NCBI GenBank assembly: GCA_964587525.1
Contig: CAZPLZ010000158.1
Coordinates: 1 to 7,740 of the forward strand
Reading direction: 5' to 3'
DNA: 7,740 bases
Source of the DNA: CAZPLZ01 sp964587525
GTDB lineage: Bacteria; Oederibacteriota; CAKKQC01
The position numbers and the translations under genes were made by a program. Positions within the stretch are counted from its first letter, which is position 1, and every line of letters starts with the position of its first letter. The notes under the pieces are model-generated. The model had not been told where the DNA came from. It worked only from the letters and a program-made list of their open reading frames with translations, and did no database searches. Below, piece after piece: positions 1 through 6,445 of this stretch.

Positions 1-897
1 ACGGCCAACCGGCTGGCCTACATGAACCTGGGCCGGGAGGAGTTTCCCGAGGTTCAAACGTACCGGGTGAAGATGGGCTACGGGAACCGGATGCTGCTTG
101 GGGGCAAGGAGCCGGGGCACTTCACGCAGGCCCCATGGAATGACCAGGTGGCGGGCACGGGCTGGTCCTGGGGGGCCGCCAGTTTCGACTTGGATACGGA
201 CGGCGATGTGGACCTCTACGTCGCCAACGGCCATGTGAGCGGGGACACGGCCCGGGATTATTGCACCGTGTACTGGCGCCATGACATCTATACCAAAGGG
301 TCTCCCGCCGCCAGGGATCAGCTTTTCCGCGTGACCCTGGAGGGACCCAGGGCGGCAGGGGTATCGTGGAATCCCTTCGAGCACAATTTCCTGTTGATGA
401 ACCATACCGCTCAGGGCGTACCAGGGTTTACCAACGTGGCGTTTCTCATGGGATTGGCGTTCGAGTTTGATTCGCGCGCCGTGATTGGCACCGACCTGAA
501 CTTGGATGGCCGGCCCGACCTGATGGTGATCGAGCGGGATCCTGCGGGTTATCACAATACATCCTCGCCAGGAGGGCTGAATCGTGGGCGGGTACGGGTG
601 CTGGAGAATCACTGGCCTCATCCCGGTCACTGGATCGGGGTGCACCTCCGCGAGGAGCCTGGGCAATCGGCCATGGGGGCCAGGATCCTGGTCTCAACTC
701 CCAAGGGAACCCAAGCTGCCTGGATCGTCAGTGGGGATTCCTTCGAGTGCCAGCACCCGTCGAGCAAGCTCTTTGGCCTGGGGGATACTGACCAGGTGGA
801 CGCCATTGAAGTCCGCTGGGTGAACGGGGCGGTCACGCGCCTTCAGCACCCGGAGATGAACCGGTATCACTACCTCAGGCCACCGGATAAGAAGTAG
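1..897 (+). CDS. CRTAC1-type FG-GAP / ASPIC-UnbV domain protein, C-terminal part (5' truncated by window edge)
   Basis: The reading frame is open from base 1, so this is the last 298 residues of a longer protein; the first ATG in the window (22) is internal. Seen: a calcium-loop FG-GAP/VCBS motif, DLDTDGDVDLYVANGH, from residue 63, and a second one, DLNLDGRPD, from residue 165. Both match blades of an integrin-alpha-like beta-propeller. From about residue 196 the sequence matches the ASPIC/UnbV domain that follows such propellers, including the GDSFECQHPSSKLFGLGD stretch and a DAIEVRWVNG strand. Family members are usually exported and of unknown biochemical function; binding calcium and a partner protein or glycan is the usual guess. 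The signal peptide would be upstream of the window. The stop lies only 14 bp before the TMEM220-like gene, which suggests cotranscription with the cytochrome downstream. Confidence 0.9.
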   Translation, partial: TANRLAYMNLGREEFPEVQTYRVKMGYGNRMLLGGKEPGHFTQAPWNDQVAGTGWSWGAASFDLDTDGDVDLYVANGHVSGDTARDYCTVYWRHDIYTKGSPAARDQLFRVTLEGPRAAGVSWNPFEHNFLLMNHTAQGVPGFTNVAFLMGLAFEFDSRAVIGTDLNLDGRPDLMVIERDPAGYHNTSSPGGLNRGRVRVLENHWPHPGHWIGVHLREEPGQSAMGARILVSTPKGTQAAWIVSGDSFECQHPSSKLFGLGDTDQVDAIEVRWVNGAVTRLQHPEMNRYHYLRPPDKK

Positions 898-911
898 GAT
901 CGCCTACCCGC

Positions 912-1253
912 ATGCGTGTCCTGGCGTTCATGATGGCTTCCCTGTTCGTGTATTGCAGCTCTTTGCAATTGAATGATCCGGATCCGTTGGTGTGGATCTG
1001 TGCCTATGCCTTTCCCGCTCTCGTGTCCCTCCTCGTGGTCATGAAGAGGTCTGTCTTTTGGATGGCGTTGCTGGGCTCTGTCTTCTATATCGGTTGGGCG
1101 CTCTACTGGGTTCCGCCCCTTGATACCTCTTTCATGGACAACGAAGAGGCGAGAGAAGCCGCGGGCCTCGCAATCAGTGGGTTGTGGATGGGCGCTCTGG
1201 CTGCTGGTGGTTGGGTTCAGCGCAACACGGCTCAAGTAAGGGTGAAGGCATGA
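912..1253 (+). CDS. TMEM220-family small membrane protein
   Basis: The protein has 113 residues and about four hydrophobic helices, at roughly residues 3-19, 27-44, 48-66 and 85-103. The first helix is followed by LQLNDPDPLVWICAY, which resembles the conserved NDPDP segment of the transmembrane 220 family. The short acidic stretch EEAREAAGL before the last helix also fits that family. No catalytic motif is visible and the family has no established biochemical role. The ATG at 912 is 14 bp after the preceding stop, with only a weak ribosome site (AGGAT at 896-900). The stop overlaps the start of the next gene by 4 nt (ATGA), so it is probably translationally coupled within the operon. Family assignment rests on recalled motif similarity, not on a search. 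Confidence 0.8.
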   Translation: MRVLAFMMASLFVYCSSLQLNDPDPLVWICAYAFPALVSLLVVMKRSVFWMALLGSVFYIGWALYWVPPLDTSFMDNEEAREAAGLAISGLWMGALAAGGWVQRNTAQVRVKA

Positions 1254-1741
1254 GCGACCTAGGACTGCTCGACACCGCGATGCATGCGCTCCACCTGCTG
1301 GGTGCGATCGCCTGGATCGGGGGCATGATCTTCACCAGCCTGGTCGTCGCACCGGTGCTGCGCCGGGAGCTGGCGGGACCGGAGCGGTATCGGATCATCC
1401 AGCTCATAGGCCAGCGGTTTCGCATGGTGGAAGGGATCGCTTTCTTTATTATTTTCAGTTCGGGTCTGTACAAGATCATGCAGTTGGGCATGGACCTGGA
1501 CTGGGGGTCTGCGTTCGGGCGCATTCTCGTGATCAAGCTGGTGATCGTAATGGTTCTGATCGTTCTGAGCATCCTCCATGGGCAGGTGTGGGGGCCGGCC
1601 CTCGTCCAGGCACGAACGTCGGGCGAGGCGGAGGTCCCGCCCGCCCTGACGCACCGCGTGGTCTTTTGGGTCCGGGTCGAACTGGTGCTGGCGTTGGTCG
1701 TGGTGTGCCTGGGGGCGATGCTGCGGATGAACCCTTTCTGA
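1250..1741 (+). CDS. CopD-like four-helix integral membrane protein
   Basis: The protein has 163 residues. Its start is the ATG at 1250, which overlaps the upstream TGA (ATGA); AAGGG at 1238-1242 gives a 7-nt spacer. The frame stays open further upstream (ATG at 1184), but that extension would overlap the TMEM220 gene and is not needed. Helices are seen at about residues 10-33, 62-80, 90-110 and 140-158. The first carries HALHLLGAIAWIGGM, with His12 and His15, and the third ends with His110. This pattern resembles CopD-domain and related haem-binding four-helix membrane proteins, where such histidines are candidate haem or copper ligands. I infer an electron-transfer or metal-related role next to the exported cytochrome. 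It could equally belong to a neighbouring DUF of the same fold. The C-terminus overlaps the cytochrome start by 4 nt. Confidence 0.72.
   Translation: MSDLGLLDTAMHALHLLGAIAWIGGMIFTSLVVAPVLRRELAGPERYRIIQLIGQRFRMVEGIAFFIIFSSGLYKIMQLGMDLDWGSAFGRILVIKLVIVMVLIVLSILHGQVWGPALVQARTSGEAEVPPALTHRVVFWVRVELVLALVVVCLGAMLRMNPF
1725..1740 (+). promoter_or_regulatory. Ribosome binding site and non-canonical CTG start of the cytochrome gene
   Basis: GGATGA at 1725-1730 is a partial Shine-Dalgarno match, followed by a 7-nt spacer and CTG at 1738-1740. The CTG shares three bases with the TGA stop of the upstream gene (1739-1741), in the same geometry as the ATGA overlap at 1250. The residues directly after it form a textbook signal peptide. 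The codon choice is inferred; the geometry and open frame are seen. Confidence 0.55.
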
Positions 1742-3930
1742 AAGCACACCTACCACCCCTCCTGGTTCTCCTGGCTCTGATAGTCGGTGCGGCGTATGCG
1801 GGCTCGCTTGACTGCCGGGAATGCCATCGTCAAGTCTTTGAGCGCTGGAAAGGATCTCATCACGGGTTGGCCGAGCGCTCCCTGGATCCTTCCGTGGACC
1901 GGTCCGCTTTTGATCCTTCACATACGATCCGGCACGGATCGCAGGTCTCTAGGGCCAGGATGCGCGGTGGCCGCGCGGAAGTGGTGACGCGCGGCACGGA
2001 CGGCACACGCAGGCCGTACACGGTGGAACGGCTCATCGGGGTGGAGCCGCTCTACCAGTTTCTGACCCCGGCACCCGGTGGTCGTTACCAGGTCACCGAA
2101 CTGGCGTTTGATCCTGTCTGGCGGGAATGGTTTGACGTGTTCGGGAAGGAAGACCGCCAGCCTGGCGAGTGGGGTCACTGGAGTGGCCGGGGGATGAATT
2201 GGAATTCCATGTGTGCCGCCTGCCACAACACTGGCCTTCGGAAGAATTTCAAGGAAACCACAGACACGTACGAGACGACCATGGCCGAAATGGGGGTAGG
2301 GTGCGCAGCCTGTCACGGACCCATGGCGGACCATGTGGCCTGGCAGCGCAAGCGTGACGAGGTAAGCACGGCCGATCCAACGATCCGGCGCATGAGTCGA
2401 GACCAGATGCTGGATACCTGTGGCTCTTGCCATGCCCGCCGCAGTGAATTGACAGGCGACGCCCGGCCTGGAGAACGTTTTCTTGATCATTATGCCCCGG
2501 TCATTCCGGATCACACAGGGGTGTATTACGCCGATGGACAGGTGAATGACGAAGATTATGAGTACGTCTCCTTTCTGGGAAGCGGCATGTACACTGCGGG
2601 TGTCCGCTGTATCGACTGTCACGAACCCCATTCCGGGAAGATCCGAACCCCCGGCAACGCCCTGTGTCTGTCGTGTCACCAGCGACACTCCACGTCCGGG
2701 TTCGGGAAGCCCATCCCGGGACCCGAGATCGATTCCGGTCAGCACAGTCATCACCCGATGGGTAAGCCTGGCAGTTACTGTGTGGATTGCCACATGCCGC
2801 AGACCGTGTACATGGAGCGCCACCTCCGCCGGGATCACGGCTTTACCATTCCGGATCCCCTGCTCACCAAAGAGCATGGGATTCCGAATGCCTGCAACCG
2901 CTGCCACGAGGACCGATCCGTCAATTGGGCCATCGGAACCGTTGAGCGATGGTACGGGGAGCGGATGGAGCGTCCCACCCGTACTCGCACCCGGTGGATT
3001 GCCCGCGCGCGAGCGGGGGATCAGTCCGCGGTGAAACCCCTTCTCACGATGGGGCAGAAAGAGCTCAATCCGTTATGGCGGGCCGTCGCTGTAGGACTGC
3101 TCGACCGGTGGGCTCAGGAGGAAACGGTCACCACTGGTCTTATCAAACGCATGAGGGATTCTGATCCGCTGGTGCGCGCCATGGCTGCACGGGCCCTGGG
3201 CAGTTGGGAGCCCATGAGGAATCGCAAGGTCCATACCGCGCTCCGTGCCTTGCTCAAAGACCCGGTGCGAATGGTGCGGGTCGAAGCGGCCTGGGCGCTG
3301 CGTTCGGAAGTCGATCCGGATTCCGTCGCCGGACGCGATCTGCTTCGCTATCTCCGATACAATGCGGACCAACCGGTCGGCGCTTTGCAGATAGGGACGT
3401 ATTATGCGAGTCGAAAGAATTCTCAAAAGGCGATCTTCTATTTTCGTAGGGCGGTAGCGTGGGATGTACGCTCGGCACCACTGCGCCACGCTGTGGGGGT
3501 GAGTCTGAATCTGTTGGAGAAGAAGGAGGAGGCGTTGAGGGAGCTGAGGGAAGCTTGCCAGCTTGCGCCAGAAAATCCTGATTTCAAATTTGACCTGGCA
3601 CTTCTCCTGGGTGAGCTGGGGCATGTGAGGCAAGCGGCGGACACCTTGGCGGACGTGGTACGGATCGATCCCACGTTCACTCGGGCGTGGTATAACCTCG
3701 GCCTTGCCCGTTCGGTCCTGGGAGACGGGCCCGGAGCGCTTCAGGCTCTTGAACGTGCAGAAACCTTCGATCCTCTGTCAGCGGATATCCCCTTCGCCCG
3801 CGCCACCATCCTCCACCGTCTCGGCCGCACCGATGAGGCTTATCTGGCGGCACGCAGAACCCTCACGATTGATGCTTCCCATACGGGCGCCGCCAAGCTC
3901 CTGAGAGTCCTCAAGTCGGCCAGGCGTTGA
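1738..3930 (+). CDS. Exported octahaem c-type cytochrome (cytochrome c554-like) with HEAT and TPR repeats; probable CTG start
   Basis: No ATG lies near the N-terminus. A CTG at 1738 overlaps the CopD-like stop (CTGA), has GGATGA 7 nt upstream, and starts a clean Sec signal peptide: Lys2, a hydrophobic core, cleavage after AYA at residue 21. A GTG at 1705 is the alternative, but it would put three acidic residues in the n-region. With the CTG start the protein has 730 residues. Eight CXXCH haem sites begin at residues 26, 159, 189, 228, 291, 310, 348 and 386. The first four resemble the cytochrome c554 family; the intervening WNSMCAACHNTGL segment is typical of large multihaem relatives. HEAT-like helices follow at about 428-535, then five consecutive 34-residue TPRs in exact register (549-718). 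Cys26 is a haem ligand and not in a lipobox, so a soluble periplasmic protein is likely. It probably accepts or passes electrons, with the repeats docking a partner. The electron donor is unknown. Confidence 0.9.
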   Translation: MKAHLPPLLVLLALIVGAAYAGSLDCRECHRQVFERWKGSHHGLAERSLDPSVDRSAFDPSHTIRHGSQVSRARMRGGRAEVVTRGTDGTRRPYTVERLIGVEPLYQFLTPAPGGRYQVTELAFDPVWREWFDVFGKEDRQPGEWGHWSGRGMNWNSMCAACHNTGLRKNFKETTDTYETTMAEMGVGCAACHGPMADHVAWQRKRDEVSTADPTIRRMSRDQMLDTCGSCHARRSELTGDARPGERFLDHYAPVIPDHTGVYYADGQVNDEDYEYVSFLGSGMYTAGVRCIDCHEPHSGKIRTPGNALCLSCHQRHSTSGFGKPIPGPEIDSGQHSHHPMGKPGSYCVDCHMPQTVYMERHLRRDHGFTIPDPLLTKEHGIPNACNRCHEDRSVNWAIGTVERWYGERMERPTRTRTRWIARARAGDQSAVKPLLTMGQKELNPLWRAVAVGLLDRWAQEETVTTGLIKRMRDSDPLVRAMAARALGSWEPMRNRKVHTALRALLKDPVRMVRVEAAWALRSEVDPDSVAGRDLLRYLRYNADQPVGALQIGTYYASRKNSQKAIFYFRRAVAWDVRSAPLRHAVGVSLNLLEKKEEALRELREACQLAPENPDFKFDLALLLGELGHVRQAADTLADVVRIDPTFTRAWYNLGLARSVLGDGPGALQALERAETFDPLSADIPFARATILHRLGRTDEAYLAARRTLTIDASHTGAAKLLRVLKSARR

Positions 3931-3934
3931 TGGG

Positions 3935-5731
3935 CTAGCGTTGGCGGGCCGGCAGGGCGCGGACCAACAGCATCAAGGCAATCAGGAGCAGTGCGGCCAA
4001 GGCTGCCGCATGGAGGAAGGTCGAAAGGTCTGGAGGGGCCGATCCAATGTCGGGCAAGAGCGAAAAGGGTGTAAATCCTAAACGTGTCTCGAGTGCTTCT
4101 TCGATGCGGCGTTTGGCGCTCACGAACGCCAGGGCGGGCATGGCGGCCTGCGCCAGCAGTGAAAGCGCCCCAAATGCCAGGCAGAAGCGAAGCAAGGTCC
4201 GCCCCCAGTTGCGGGCTTTGAGGTGGCTGACGGCGACACCGAGAGGAATGGCGGCGAGCGGAAGCAGGGCGACCAGCTCGCGTCCCGGAGCTCCCGGATG
4301 CGTTACGGCCCCCCTGAAGGTGACAAGGACGGCTAGATAGGGCGCGGCGCAGGCCAGCAGGAACACGAGCTGTTTTGCGCGGTGTCGCATGAGGATCAAG
4401 CCGGCGAACGCGAGGTAGAGCGCGGGGTGATACACGGCGCTGCGGTAGCGGTCGAAGAGCAACCCCAGCATGGAGCGTGGGATGTTGCCTAGGGTGAGGC
4501 TGTGCCCATGCATGGAGGCGCCGAAGGTGAGCACCGACTGCGGGGGCCACAGGGGCATCGAAACAGCGGTGGCGAGGAGTGCCATCAGCGCCGTGCCTGA
4601 CGCGAGGAGTACGCCAGCGGCCGGAAGACCCCAGGAGCGGCCGCGAAGGACGGCCACCCCCAGCGTGAGGCCGATGGCCAGCAGCGCGGACTTGTGGTGA
4701 ATCCAGGGAAGCCCTGCGATACAGGCCAGGGCGAGACCCCGCTGCCCCTTAAGCGCCGCAACCATGCCGAGCAGCAACAGGAGCGCGCTCGGGAAGTCCG
4801 GGCCGAGAAAGACAACAAAATATGGAAGCGGCGAGGCAACGGCGAGGAGCACCAGGGTGGTGCGGGCCGGATCCGGCGGGATCCCGCCCTGGCGTAGCGC
4901 GGACGCGAGTTGGGCAAGCAGGAGTACCCAGGCCAGCGCCAGCAGGGCTTGGAGGCCGACCCGGCCCCCTATCGCATAGCCTGGCAGGTAGAGGACCGAA
5001 AACAGGAAGCCGTGGTAGGCGTACTCCGCCCCATGGGGTCCCTTCACGCGGTGATAGTCAAGGAAATCCTTCCGGAACGAGTGTGCATGGATGAGCTGTT
5101 CATCGCCCCGCGCAAAATCATCCCTTAAGTCCATCTCTCCTCCGCGCAACAGGCTGGAGGTGGTCATCAGGGTGTAAGGCTCATCGCCGGAGGGCGGGAA
5201 GACAAGGATCCGCCACGCGCCGGCCAGAAACAGCGCGCAGGCCAGCGCGGGCCAGGGGGAGCGGGCGTGGCGCCAGAAGGCTGCGGCCACGGCGAACACC
5301 ATACCCATCAGTGCCAGTCCAAGAAGGCCCATGGCCAGGTAGATGCCGGATGGAACTGGAATCCAGGCGTTGCCCAGACGGAGGAATCCCAGTTTTTCGA
5401 AGGCGAGGTCTGATGCGGCTGCAAGCAGTTTGGTTCCCAGCGGCGGCACCATCCACCCAAGACATCCAGGAGCGAGGGCGAGGCCGATCCGGGAGAATAC
5501 CTTGCGCCTCGGGATGTCGGCGGCGTGGCTGAGGAGCCAGGACAGAAGGAGCCACACCAGCCAGCCGGCGGCCGCTGCGAAGAGCAACAGGCCCGGCTCA
5601 AGGGGGACGGGTACGGATTTCCAGTCTGACCTTTGAAGGATGTGCAGCCATCTCACGGCCCGCATGATCCCCATGGCGGATAAGGCGGCCAGCGCGCCGA
5701 AGACCGCCGGGGGAGCTGTGAAATTCCGCAC
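3935..5731 (-). CDS. Polytopic membrane protein, predicted GT-C-fold glycosyltransferase
   Basis: The protein has 598 residues, starts with GTG at 5731-5729, and has roughly twelve hydrophobic segments spread over its whole length. After the first group of helices there is a loop with GDEPYTLMTTSSLLRGGEMD (residues 182-201). This acidic loop motif resembles the one that coordinates metal and the lipid-linked sugar in GT-C enzymes such as PMT/ArnT relatives. It is followed by YAYHGFLFSVLYLPGYAIGGR (239-255 region), comparable to the H-G-x-P-x-x-L-P-x-Y-x-x-G pattern seen in the same families. I infer transfer of a sugar from a polyprenyl-phosphate donor to a glycan or protein at the outer face of the inner membrane; the acceptor is not identifiable. 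An ATG at 5674 is a possible later start, but neither start has a good ribosome site. It is monocistronic, convergent with the cytochrome gene and divergent from the toxin-antitoxin pair. Confidence 0.68.
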   Translation of the reverse strand: MRNFTAPPAVFGALAALSAMGIMRAVRWLHILQRSDWKSVPVPLEPGLLLFAAAAGWLVWLLLSWLLSHAADIPRRKVFSRIGLALAPGCLGWMVPPLGTKLLAAASDLAFEKLGFLRLGNAWIPVPSGIYLAMGLLGLALMGMVFAVAAAFWRHARSPWPALACALFLAGAWRILVFPPSGDEPYTLMTTSSLLRGGEMDLRDDFARGDEQLIHAHSFRKDFLDYHRVKGPHGAEYAYHGFLFSVLYLPGYAIGGRVGLQALLALAWVLLLAQLASALRQGGIPPDPARTTLVLLAVASPLPYFVVFLGPDFPSALLLLLGMVAALKGQRGLALACIAGLPWIHHKSALLAIGLTLGVAVLRGRSWGLPAAGVLLASGTALMALLATAVSMPLWPPQSVLTFGASMHGHSLTLGNIPRSMLGLLFDRYRSAVYHPALYLAFAGLILMRHRAKQLVFLLACAAPYLAVLVTFRGAVTHPGAPGRELVALLPLAAIPLGVAVSHLKARNWGRTLLRFCLAFGALSLLAQAAMPALAFVSAKRRIEEALETRLGFTPFSLLPDIGSAPPDLSTFLHAAALAALLLIALMLLVRALPARQR

Positions 5732-5773
5732 CGTCTTTATGATAGTTGATTCATTCGTGGGCTTGCGCCCTAT

Positions 5774-5802
5774 TTGACAGCGCTGGCGGGCGGTTCTAGG
5801 AT
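5774..5802 (+). promoter_or_regulatory. Sigma-70-type promoter of the toxin-antitoxin operon
   Basis: A perfect TTGACA (5774-5779) is separated by exactly 17 bp from TAGGAT (5797-5802), a 4-of-6 match to TATAAT. Transcription would begin near 5809-5811, about 30 bases before the antitoxin ATG and at the edge of the palindrome at 5811-5828. It lies in the 110-bp gap shared with the divergent membrane protein gene. Confidence 0.72.
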
Positions 5803-5810
5803 ACGCTAAA

Positions 5811-5828
5811 AGACCAGAATTATGGTCT
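5811..5828. promoter_or_regulatory. Palindromic operator of the toxin-antitoxin operon
   Basis: The sequence AGACCAGAATTATGGTCT is a near-perfect 18-bp palindrome: 6-bp arms AGACCA/TGGTCT match exactly, and of the six central bases only the outermost pair breaks the symmetry. It sits at the predicted transcription start, just upstream of the GGAGG ribosome site (5831-5835). Phd/YefM-type antitoxins bind such palindromes as dimers, and the toxin modulates the binding (conditional cooperativity). Binding here is inferred from position and family knowledge. Confidence 0.7.
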
Positions 5829-5841
5829 ATGGAGGTTTAGG

Positions 5842-6105
5842 ATGGCGCGCACGCTTTCGATCTCAAACGTCAAGACCCATTTCCCTCAATTGGTTGCGGG
5901 GGTGGAGGAACGGGCGGAGGAAATCGTGGTCACGAAGAACGGAAAACCCGCCGCCGTCCTCCTCAGCTATGAGGAATATGAAAGCTTAAAAGAAACTTTG
6001 GAGATACTGAGCCAGCCCAGTTTGCGCCGGCAGATCATGCGGAGCAAGAAGTACTTTTCTCGAGGCGGCAAAGGGCTCTCGTTGGAGGAGACGTTTGCTG
6101 AGTGA
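5842..6105 (+). CDS. Type II antitoxin, Phd/YefM family
   Basis: The protein has 87 residues. ATG at 5842 has GGAGG at 5831-5835 with a 6-nt spacer. The N-terminal half follows the Phd/YefM DNA-binding fold: SISNVKTHFPQLVAGVEE (residues 6-23), then IVVTKNGKPAAVLLSYEEYESL (28-49), the conserved strand-turn-helix end of the fold. The last about 35 residues (KYFSRGGKGLSLEETFAE) are the expected toxin-binding tail, which wraps around and inhibits the RelE partner. It should autorepress from the palindrome just upstream. The stop overlaps the toxin start by 4 nt (GTGA), so antitoxin is made first and toxin translation is coupled. Family identification is secure; the specific toxin partner class is slightly less so. 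Confidence 0.93.
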   Translation: MARTLSISNVKTHFPQLVAGVEERAEEIVVTKNGKPAAVLLSYEEYESLKETLEILSQPSLRRQIMRSKKYFSRGGKGLSLEETFAE

Positions 6106-6401
6106 AAAAGCGTTGGGTGGTTCGAATTCCGCCCGATCTTGCCTCGCTCATTGCTTCCTTGCCGCCGGAGCGTAAGCGGCGCCTTCGAGCGACACTCCGC
6201 TATATCGAAAAAGATCCTATGGCGGGAAAGCCGCTTCAGCGTGAGCTGGCTGAGTACCGCTCCTACAGAGCCAAGCCTTACCGCGTTGTGTACCGGTTGG
6301 AAGGGAATGTCGTAAGAGTGTATGCAATCGGTCACCGGCGGGAAGTCTATGAGGTGTTGGCTAGAAGGGTGGCTGAGCAGTTTGGTGAGAGCCTGACTTA
6401 A
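6102..6401 (+). CDS. Type II toxin, RelE/ParE superfamily
   Basis: The protein has 99 residues and starts with GTG at 6102 inside the antitoxin stop; GGAGGAG at 6084-6090 is the ribosome site, with an 11-nt spacer. The fold runs from an N-terminal strand and two helices (PPERKRRLRATLRYIEKDP, 21-39) to the strand block YRSYRAKPYRVVYRLEGNVV (52-71) and YAIGHRREVYEVL (74-86). Arg61, Arg79/Arg80 and Tyr83 occupy positions comparable to the basic and tyrosine residues used by RelE for ribosome-dependent mRNA cleavage. RelE-like mRNA endonuclease activity is therefore more likely than ParE-like gyrase poisoning, though sequence alone does not settle it. The gene looks intact. It ends 44 bp before the histidine kinase. 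Confidence 0.92.
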   Translation: MKKRWVVRIPPDLASLIASLPPERKRRLRATLRYIEKDPMAGKPLQRELAEYRSYRAKPYRVVYRLEGNVVRVYAIGHRREVYEVLARRVAEQFGESLT

Positions 6402-6445
6402 GCTCTAGCGGGTTTGTATTTTGGCGACGCGGATCGGAGAATAAC

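Noticed and set aside
1588..1737. 50-residue N-terminal extension of the cytochrome from the ATG at 1588
   Set aside because: It would overlap the CopD-like gene in another frame and put a Gly/Arg-rich segment before the signal peptide. It is out-of-frame reading of the upstream gene.
1259..1921. Minus-strand open frame of 220 codons over the CopD-like gene
   Set aside because: The product is rich in Arg, Pro, His and Asp with no hydrophobic or domain pattern, typical of a GC-rich antisense shadow.
1918..2907. Minus-strand open frame of 329 codons inside the cytochrome gene
   Set aside because: The opposite strand encodes eight CXXCH motifs and a consistent protein. The antisense product shows no family features.
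5759..5770. GGGC-TTGC-GCCC inverted repeat in the divergent gap
   Set aside because: The stem is only 4 bp with no T-run and no relation to a start or promoter; expected by chance in GC-rich DNA.
6297..6326. Possible promoter TTGGAA-18-TATGCA for the histidine kinase
   Set aside because: Weak matches within the toxin coding sequence and non-ideal spacing; likely to occur by chance.
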